Assembly: GCA_028681035.1 (NCBI GenBank)
Contig: JAQUJJ010000001.1
Coordinates: forward strand, 9,682 to 73,681
Source: Candidatus Cloacimonadota bacterium
GTDB lineage: Bacteria > Cloacimonadota > Cloacimonadia > Cloacimonadales > Cloacimonadaceae
DNA: 64,000 nt
Reading direction: 5' to 3'
In this document: piece by piece, positions 60,808-64,000 of the stretch
Layout of the letters: the number at the start of each line of letters is the position of its first letter
Numbering within the stretch: position 1 is the first letter of the stretch
Notes under the pieces: generated by a model
Database searches by the model: none
What the model was told of the DNA's origin: nothing
What the model saw: only the letters and a program-made list of their open reading frames with translations
Translations under genes and position numbers: made by a program

Positions 60808-62805
60808 ATGGCAGAAAAAAAGAAAGAAAAAGGTAGCTTAAGCATACACACAGAGAATATCTTCCCCATTATCAAGAAATGGCTGTATTCTCAGCATGAT
60901 ATCTTCCTGCGGGAGCTTATTTCAAACTCGGTGGATGCGATGTCCAAGCGCAGCTATGCCGATGAAAGCTACAAGCCCGAAGATATGAAGGTGGAAGTTA
61001 AGCTGGATAAGAGCAAAAAGACTTTGCAGGTGATAGATAACGGTATCGGTATGACTGCCGATGAGATTAAGAAATACATCAACCAGATTGCCTTTTCCGG
61101 GGCAGAGGAATTTATTAGCAAGTTCAAGGATGTGCAGACTAACATAATCGGACATTTCGGGCTTGGTTTTTACTCTTCCTTTATGGTTGCGGAGAAGGTT
61201 ACGATAGATTCGCTTTCCTATGTGGAAGGCAGCGAAGCGGCGTTTTGGGAATGCGATGGCAGCACGGAATTTACCCTCGCTAAGGGCAAAAGCAAGGAAG
61301 TGGGCACCACCATTACTATTCACCTGAACGAAGAAAACATAGAATACGCCGAAGATAAGAAGATTCAGGATATTCTGGAGCGTTATTGCAACTTTATGCC
61401 CTATCCCATTATGTTTGGCGGCAAGCAGATAAACCAGAAGGAAGCTTTGTGGAACAGGAAGCCTAAAGATGTTACCAATGAAGAATACATCGAATTTTAC
61501 AAGCAGGTGTTTCATGATTATATGGATCCCGTGTTCTGGATTCATCTGAATGTGGATTTTCCCTTTAATCTGAAAGGGATACTGTACTTTCCGAAGTTAC
61601 GTAACGAGCCTGATTTCTTCAAGGGCGAGGTGAAGCTGTATTGTAACAACGTGTTTGTGGCAGATAATCTGGAGGATTTGATTCCCGAATTTCTCTTACT
61701 GCTGAAAGGCGGAATTGACATCCCCGATATACCGCTAAACGTTTCCCGTAGCTTCCTGCAGAACGATACGCAAGTGCGCAAGATTAGCCAGTATATTGTG
61801 AAAAAAGTGGCAGATCACTTCCTTGCTACCTTCAAAGATGATCGCAAGAAGTATGAAGAATACTGGGAAGATATTAATGCTTTCATTAAGTTTGGACTGC
61901 TGAAAGAGGACGATTTCTTCGAAGCGATGAAGGATATTGTGATCTTCAAAACCGCTTCTGGCGACTATGTAACCATCGAAGAATACAAAGCCCGTAACGC
62001 AAGTACAGACGATAAAACCAAGATATGGTATGCAGGAAGTGAAGATACGCTGGTGAGCTATCTGAACATGATGAAAGAACAGGGGATTGAAGTAATCTTC
62101 CAGAATAGCCCCCTGGATATGCACTTGTATCAACGCCTTGAGGGCAAGATAGATAAGATAGAGTTCCTGCGCATAGATTCCGAAATGAATGACCTGATGG
62201 TGAATAAAGAAGAGTCGGCAGAGCTTACGGGCATTGAAGACAAGCTGAAAAGCATCTTCTACAAAGCTATGGATCAGAGCGTGGAAGCCAGCTTTAGCAA
62301 GGATAACTACGCCGAGTTTATTAAGAAGCATCCTGTTGCGGTTACGGCGCTTAGCCCATATCTTGTCCAGAGTGAAGAACAGACGATAATAAAGCCATAC
62401 GATTTACCTGCGGAGGTTCGTGCAGAGCTGGGTGAAGAAGCTATGAAGGCGATTCAGGATCAGGTGTTTACAGAACTGAAGATTGAGGTGAAAAGCCTGA
62501 AGAGCAGCGAAATACCAGCGATGATAGTGTTCAGCGAATATATGAGGCGGTGGCATGATATGGATATGATGTCCAAGCAAAATAACGCTGCGGATATGCT
62601 GAAATATCACTCTCTGGTGGTGAACCGTGAGAATCCGATTATCAAGAAGATTCTGGCTATGGACGAGCAAGGTAAGAATGAGGAAGTGAAGACCCTGTGT
62701 TCCTATATTCACGATCTGTCTTTGTTAGAACAAAAGCCATTCAGCGGCAAGGAACTAAAAGAGTTTATCGCCAAAGCTAACCAAGTATTGGGATATATCG
62801 GCTAA
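60808..62805 (+). CDS. htpG: Molecular chaperone HtpG (Hsp90)
   Basis: Bacterial Hsp90, 665 residues. The N-terminal GHKL ATPase domain has FLRELISNSVDAM (Glu and Asn), VIDNGIGM (Asp) and GHFGLGFYSSFMV (lid/phosphate loop). The middle domain has FPKLRNEPDFFKGEVKLY and the catalytic Arg in LNVSRSFLQ. The C-terminal dimerisation domain lacks a eukaryotic MEEVD tail. Shorter linker than eukaryotic Hsp90, as expected. AGGAG precedes the ATG, and it is a single-gene unit. Confidence 0.97.
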   Translation: MAEKKKEKGSLSIHTENIFPIIKKWLYSQHDIFLRELISNSVDAMSKRSYADESYKPEDMKVEVKLDKSKKTLQVIDNGIGMTADEIKKYINQIAFSGAEEFISKFKDVQTNIIGHFGLGFYSSFMVAEKVTIDSLSYVEGSEAAFWECDGSTEFTLAKGKSKEVGTTITIHLNEENIEYAEDKKIQDILERYCNFMPYPIMFGGKQINQKEALWNRKPKDVTNEEYIEFYKQVFHDYMDPVFWIHLNVDFPFNLKGILYFPKLRNEPDFFKGEVKLYCNNVFVADNLEDLIPEFLLLLKGGIDIPDIPLNVSRSFLQNDTQVRKISQYIVKKVADHFLATFKDDRKKYEEYWEDINAFIKFGLLKEDDFFEAMKDIVIFKTASGDYVTIEEYKARNASTDDKTKIWYAGSEDTLVSYLNMMKEQGIEVIFQNSPLDMHLYQRLEGKIDKIEFLRIDSEMNDLMVNKEESAELTGIEDKLKSIFYKAMDQSVEASFSKDNYAEFIKKHPVAVTALSPYLVQSEEQTIIKPYDLPAEVRAELGEEAMKAIQDQVFTELKIEVKSLKSSEIPAMIVFSEYMRRWHDMDMMSKQNNAADMLKYHSLVVNRENPIIKKILAMDEQGKNEEVKTLCSYIHDLSLLEQKPFSGKELKEFIAKANQVLGYIG

Positions 62806-62830
62806 GAAAGAAGTTAGTTAAAAACAGAAA

Positions 62831-62862
62831 GGGTGCACGGTTAGACCATGCACCCTAAATTT
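62831..62862 (+). terminator. Likely terminator of htpG
   Basis: GGGTGCA (62831-62837) pairs with TGCACCC (62849-62855), followed by TAAATTTAT. Good stem, modest T-tract. Confidence 0.65.
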
Positions 62863-62903
62863 ATGTGGTGAGTAATATGCAACCGGCTGGGTATAAAAAA
62901 AAC

Positions 62904-62981
62904 TGGTCGGGATGACAGGATTTGAACCTGCGACCACTTGAACCCCATTCAAGTACGCTAGCCGGGCTGCGCTACATCCCG
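62904..62981 (-). tRNA. tRNA-Pro (anticodon GGG)
   Basis: Cloverleaf on the minus strand: acceptor CGGGATG/CATCCCG, D arm GCGC..GCGT, anticodon stem CTTGA/TCAAG with loop ATGGGGT (anticodon GGG at 62946-62944), T arm GCAGG-TTCAAAT-CCTGT, discriminator A and encoded CCA (62906-62904). A run of T follows and probably ends transcription. Reads CCC and CCU codons. Confidence 0.96.
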
Positions 62982-63126
62982 AGCCGATTGATTACCTTAA
63001 AAACGAGAGGCGGTTTTTTGACAAGGAAAAAATGAGGTTGACAGCAAGCCCTGTATTCAGAAATAACTCCAAATAGGCACGGGATAGCGTTTTCGCACCG
63101 TGTAAATAAACATAATTAGGAACATC

Positions 63127-64000
63127 ATGAGCCTTATTCAGGTGATAGATGCAGGCATTGAGTTTGCCGGTGTCTATGTATTAAAGGGAATAAATTGCAC
63201 TTTGGAACACAACAGCCGTGTGGGGCTAATCGGTAGCAACGGCAGCGGGAAAAGCACGCTTATCAAGCTGATGCTTGGTATGCTAAACCCCAGTGAAGGT
63301 AAGATACTCCGGGCAAAGAAATGCCGCGTTGCTTACCTGGCACAGAATATGTTTCTGCAACCGGAATTGGCAATGATAGAACATATTAAAAGTGCGCGCC
63401 CGGATTTGGTGGCTTTACGAGATAGTATAGATAAGCTTTCCGCCCAGTTGGAAACGGAACATTTACTTAGCGTGGAAGAAGAACTGAAGCGTGATTTGGA
63501 TAAGTATCACAGTTTGGGTGGTGATGAATACGACAACGAGCTGAAATATGTGTGTGCTTCGCTTGGCTTTACTGAAGATGATTACACTAAGGAAATCGGC
63601 TTGTTCAGCGGAGGAGAGCAGACTCGCATCTGCCTGGCAGCGATATTGATGATGCCCTATGATTTGCTGATTCTGGACGAACCCACCAATCACCTTGATG
63701 TGGCGATGATAGCCTGGCTGGAGAAATACCTCAACAAATCCGAACGACCCTTCATGGTTGTCTCGCACGATAGGATATTTCTGGATAACACGGTTGGCAT
63801 CATCTACCATCTGCGAGATGCAAGTCTAAGCATCACCAAGGGGAATTATTCCTCGTTTGCAGAGGCGGATGCCATTTCGCGCATGGCGCAGGAAAGGCAG
63901 TATGACAGGCAGCAGAAGTTTGTGGCAGAAACTAATGCCTTTATTGCCAGGAATATCGCCGGGCAGAAGACTAATATGGCAAAGTCGCGCCTTAAAATGC
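63127..64000 (+). CDS. ABC-F family ATPase (5' part only)
   Basis: The first 291 codons of a duplicated ABC ATPase, cut by the window end. Seen are Walker A IGSNGSGKSTLIKL (about 36-49), an ABC-F linker region, signature LFSGGEQTRICLAA (about 160) and Walker B LLILDEPTNHLDVAM (about 182). No membrane segments. The DEPTNHLD form marks ABC-F proteins, which act on ribosomes or in antibiotic protection. ATG preceded by TAGGAACATC. A CACGG/CCGTG hairpin (63078-63102) lies in the leader. A TTGACA at 63040 could be its -35. Confidence 0.9.
   Translation, partial: MSLIQVIDAGIEFAGVYVLKGINCTLEHNSRVGLIGSNGSGKSTLIKLMLGMLNPSEGKILRAKKCRVAYLAQNMFLQPELAMIEHIKSARPDLVALRDSIDKLSAQLETEHLLSVEEELKRDLDKYHSLGGDEYDNELKYVCASLGFTEDDYTKEIGLFSGGEQTRICLAAILMMPYDLLILDEPTNHLDVAMIAWLEKYLNKSERPFMVVSHDRIFLDNTVGIIYHLRDASLSITKGNYSSFAEADAISRMAQERQYDRQQKFVAETNAFIARNIAGQKTNMAKSRLKM

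Noticed and set aside
61735..62331. Long minus-strand frames within htpG
   Set aside because: Antisense shadows of a clear htpG; hydrophobic, unstructured composition.

Overview
This 64 kb window is bacterial chromosome with no plasmid, phage or transposase gene. The secreted proteins end in type-A sorting domains of the type IX secretion (T9SS) kind. Gene content includes glutamate dehydrogenase, a PPi-type phosphofructokinase, an Nqr-type sodium pump, HydG and a gingipain-like C25 peptidase. Base composition looks moderate. Together these point to the Fibrobacteres-Chlorobi-Bacteroidetes neighbourhood, and I favour an anaerobic, amino-acid-fermenting Candidatus Cloacimonadota (WWE1) member. 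That assignment is inference from gene content, not a search result.

Layout. 0-7.6 kb (minus strand) is a translation and cell-division operon: infC-rpmI-rplT-pheS-pheT, a small coiled-coil gene, zapA, a probable 6S RNA and rny. infC seems to start at AUA or AUC. 7.9-18.7 kb holds secreted proteins (thioredoxin-like, a zinc metallopeptidase, a chimeric short protein, an FG-GAP propeller) interleaved with gdhA and pfp. About 1 kb on either side of the 14.0-18.7 kb block is packed with small palindromes. 19.7-27 kb carries dnaX, a family 2 glycosyltransferase, glnS with an ACT-like small protein, and a class II aldolase/acyl-activating enzyme pair.

27.2-36.5 kb (minus strand) is the least ordinary region. 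It is a tight eight-gene envelope operon: a peptidoglycan glycosyltransferase, a DUF2851 protein, an ABC exporter with an N-terminal TerB-like and FHA-like sensory part, a helical lipoprotein, and four overlapping genes for membrane proteins of unknown function. 36.6-41.2 kb has rpsT, a tandem glycosyltransferase fusion, an asparaginase gene interrupted by an in-frame stop, and queC.

41.7-55.6 kb (mostly plus strand) has an EF-G-like GTPase, yebC, ruvC-ruvA-rsmB, a PASTA protein, nqrBCDEF without nqrA, a C39-like peptidase on the other strand, and a TM1266-like regulator with hydG. 55.6-64 kb has a secreted EEP-fold hydrolase, a C25 peptidase of 1172 residues, htpG, tRNA-Pro(GGG) and the start of an ABC-F ATPase.

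Intergenic DNA is rich in dispersed palindromes. Family A is 85 bp (3 copies), family B about 115 bp (2 copies), family C about 25 bp (4 copies) and family D 25 bp (4 copies with covarying stems). There are also two REP-like clusters and an 8-bp minisatellite. No CRISPR array is visible.
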